Positions 3,594-5,320 of a stretch of DNA of 5,320 nt are shown one piece after another. Position 1 is the stretch's first letter; every line of letters begins with the position of its first letter. Below the pieces are notes generated by a model that saw nothing but the letters and a program-made list of their open reading frames with translations, did no database searches and had not been told where the DNA came from. Source of the DNA: Candidatus Latescibacterota bacterium (GTDB lineage: Bacteria; Latescibacterota; MVCY01; DTYK01); assembly GCA_012961925.1 (NCBI GenBank), contig DTYK01000254.1:1-5320 (forward strand). Direction: 5' to 3'. The translations under genes and the position numbers were made by a program.

Positions 3594-5320
3594 ACGGTGA
3601 CAGGGAGAAGATCAAAGACAAGCTTTCGACACTTCCTGCAAGGCCAGGGGTCTATGTGATGAAGGACTCCGGGGGGGAGATCATCTATGTCGGCAAGGCG
3701 GCGTCCCTGCGAAACAGGGTGAGATCCTATTTCCAACAATCCCGGCTTGGCCATCCCCGACTGGACAGACTTGTAGGTCGAATTAGCGATTTTGATTACA
3801 TAGTTACCGACACGGAGGTTGAGGCCCTGATACTCGAGGCAAACCTCATAAAAGAGCATAAGCCTCGGTACAACGTGAACCTCAAGGATGACAAAAAGTA
3901 CCCCTACATAGCGGTGACAAGAGAGCTTTTCCCCAGGATCTATGTCACCAGGAGGATGAAAAAGGATGCTGCCAGGTATTTTGGTCCTTATACCGATGTG
4001 AAAGCGATGCGAAGGACGCTTGAAACCCTGCGCAGGATATTCCCGGTGCGGAACTGTCGCTGGGACCTCCCCCAACATCGTCCTCCCCGTGCCTGTCTCA
4101 GTTTCCATATAAAGCGGTGCCCTGCCCCATGTCAGGGGGCTATATCTTCAGATGAGTATAGCAGGTTGGTCCAGCAAGCCGAGCTCTTCCTCATGGGGAG
4201 GTCGGATACCCTGGCAAAGATCCTGCGTCAGAAGATGGAGGAGGCCTCGCGGCAGCTTAAATATGAACTGGCTGCCGAGTTCCGCGACCGCCTGGCCGAT
4301 CTCGAGAGCGTGACCACCAGGCAGAAGGTGGTCACAACTTCGGGAGAGGACTGGGATATAATAGCTATTGCCCGGGAGAATGACGATGCGATGGGCGTCG
4401 TTATGGAGGTCAGGGATGGCAAACTCCTGGACAGGAAGAACTATTATCTTAGCGGCGTGAAAGACTCGCCCGATGATGAGGTTGTTTCGGCCTTTGTCAG
4501 GCAGTTTTATGTTGGTGCCACAACTGTCCCAAGGGAAATCCATCTCCCATGCCACATCGATGAAGAAGAGACTATCTGCGGATGGCTCTCCCAGCGGCGA
4601 GGCCAGAAGGTCATCATTAGAGTTCCCAGGCGGGGTGATAAGGCGAAGCTTGTTGGGATGGCAAGAAAAAACGCTGAGCTTCTATTGACTGAGTGGAGGC
4701 TGAAGAGGGAGAGGGTTGAACGACAGATTCCGCATGCTGTGGCAGCTCTTCAGAAAGACTTGAAGCTGAATATGCCACCGAGGAGGATCGAGGCCATCGA
4801 CGTCTCAAATTTCGGTGGGACGGATGCCGTTGCCTCGGTGATCTGTTTCAGTGATGGTAGGCCCAGGAAGAGTGAATACCGGCGCTTCAAGATCAGTACG
4901 GTCGAGGGGCAGGATGACTTTGCAATGATGAAAGAGGTCGTGTACAGGAGATTCCGCCGGCTCACAGAAGAAGGGCGGGACTTGCCAGATCTCTTATTAG
5001 TTGACGGGGGGAGGGGTCATCTTTCATCCGCACTGGCTGCGCTGAAGGAGCTCGGGATCACCGATCAGCCTGTGATCAGCCTGGCCAAGAGGCTGGATGA
5101 GGTATTCGTCCCAGGTATACCGGATCCCCAGATGATCCCAAAGGCGTCATCCACCCTAAGGCTCCTTCAGCATATAAGGGATGAAGCTCATAGGTTTGCC
5201 GTCTCTTATCACCGGAAGCTAAGGGGTAAAAGGGCCTCCCTTTCGGTGCTTGATCGAATCCCTGGAATCGGTCAGGTGCGTAAGATGATCCTTCTGAGGA
5301 GATTTGGGTCAGTGAAAGCG
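3590..5320 (+). CDS. uvrC: Excinuclease ABC subunit C, 3' end cut by window
   Basis: UvrC makes both incisions around a DNA lesion in nucleotide excision repair, acting with UvrA and UvrB. The frame is open from ATG 3590 to the right edge (577 codons, no stop). Full-length UvrC is usually about 600-620 residues, so only the end is missing. Domains in order: GIY-YIG nuclease for the 3' cut (GVY 20-22, IYVGKA 32-37, Arg41/Arg43, Glu83 in LEANLIK); a four-cysteine cluster (Cys156, Cys169, Cys177, Cys181), reported in UvrC proteins as an iron-sulphur site; a UVR segment that binds UvrB (about 209-239, with AAEFRDRL 228-235); an RNase H-like nuclease for the 5' cut (Asp404 in IDVSNFGG, Asp472 in LLLVDGGRGHL, His534 in DEAHRFA); and the first helix-hairpin-helix (LDRIPGIGQVRK, 554-565), cut soon after. 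ATG overlaps the stop of the phosphodiesterase gene (ATGA). No frameshift or missing catalytic residue is seen. A long minus-strand frame at 3527-4108 is a shadow. Confidence 0.97.
   Translation, partial: MNGDREKIKDKLSTLPARPGVYVMKDSGGEIIYVGKAASLRNRVRSYFQQSRLGHPRLDRLVGRISDFDYIVTDTEVEALILEANLIKEHKPRYNVNLKDDKKYPYIAVTRELFPRIYVTRRMKKDAARYFGPYTDVKAMRRTLETLRRIFPVRNCRWDLPQHRPPRACLSFHIKRCPAPCQGAISSDEYSRLVQQAELFLMGRSDTLAKILRQKMEEASRQLKYELAAEFRDRLADLESVTTRQKVVTTSGEDWDIIAIARENDDAMGVVMEVRDGKLLDRKNYYLSGVKDSPDDEVVSAFVRQFYVGATTVPREIHLPCHIDEEETICGWLSQRRGQKVIIRVPRRGDKAKLVGMARKNAELLLTEWRLKRERVERQIPHAVAALQKDLKLNMPPRRIEAIDVSNFGGTDAVASVICFSDGRPRKSEYRRFKISTVEGQDDFAMMKEVVYRRFRRLTEEGRDLPDLLLVDGGRGHLSSALAALKELGITDQPVISLAKRLDEVFVPGIPDPQMIPKASSTLRLLQHIRDEAHRFAVSYHRKLRGKRASLSVLDRIPGIGQVRKMILLRRFGSVKA

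Noticed and set aside
3527..4108. Minus-strand frame of 193 codons opposite the phosphodiesterase end and uvrC start
   Set aside because: It covers conserved UvrC nuclease and cysteine-cluster codons on the plus strand and has no recognisable domain or ribosome site.
4799..4822. Asn instead of His in the first RNase H-like motif of UvrC (Asp404-Val-Ser-Asn)
   Set aside because: Many UvrC proteins have Ser-Asn here while others have Ser-His. The catalytic aspartate is present, so this is normal family variation.

Overview
The window reads as a piece of a bacterial chromosome of moderate GC content, with ordinary gene density and plus-strand genes only. The gene content (a type IV pilin-like protein, an MBL-fold hydrolase, a ribosomal S21 protein, an MJ0936-type phosphodiesterase and UvrC) and the pilin-like C-terminal style suggest a Gram-negative, Deltaproteobacteria/Desulfobacterota-like lineage. 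That placement is inferred from protein style and is weak. I see no mobile element, CRISPR array, rRNA or tRNA.

Layout: (1) Positions 1-1382 look like a tight plus-strand cluster. A short basic, single-membrane-span reading frame is open from the left edge and ends at 174. It overlaps the ATG of a pilin-like membrane protein (174-590) in a TGATG junction, and 12 bp later comes an MBL-fold metal-dependent hydrolase (603-1382). (2) Positions 1383-1648 hold no gene but do hold an unusually structured stretch (1430-1505). It can fold as a 15-bp-scale outer stem enclosing three adjacent hairpins, and it also has competing alternative pairings. (3) Positions 1649-2611 encode a 320-residue xylose-isomerase-like TIM-barrel protein (sugar phosphate isomerase/epimerase family) with a strong Shine-Dalgarno sequence, closed by an intrinsic terminator at 2649-2684. 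(4) A near-consensus sigma-70 promoter (2753-2781) drives rpsU, whose own intrinsic terminator (3023-3057) is built partly from the last codons of the gene. (5) A small MJ0936/YfcE-type phosphodiesterase (3099-3593) overlaps uvrC (3590 to the right edge) by ATGA. uvrC is cut by the window after 577 codons, within its C-terminal helix-hairpin-helix region.

Functionally this is mostly housekeeping: translation (S21), nucleotide excision repair (UvrC) and metal-dependent hydrolases. I found no convincing new defence or mobile system. The items most worth a second look are the structured RNA candidate upstream of the isomerase-like gene, the terminator embedded in the rpsU coding end, and the pilin-like protein that lacks the normal prepilin processing site and is coupled to a small membrane peptide.
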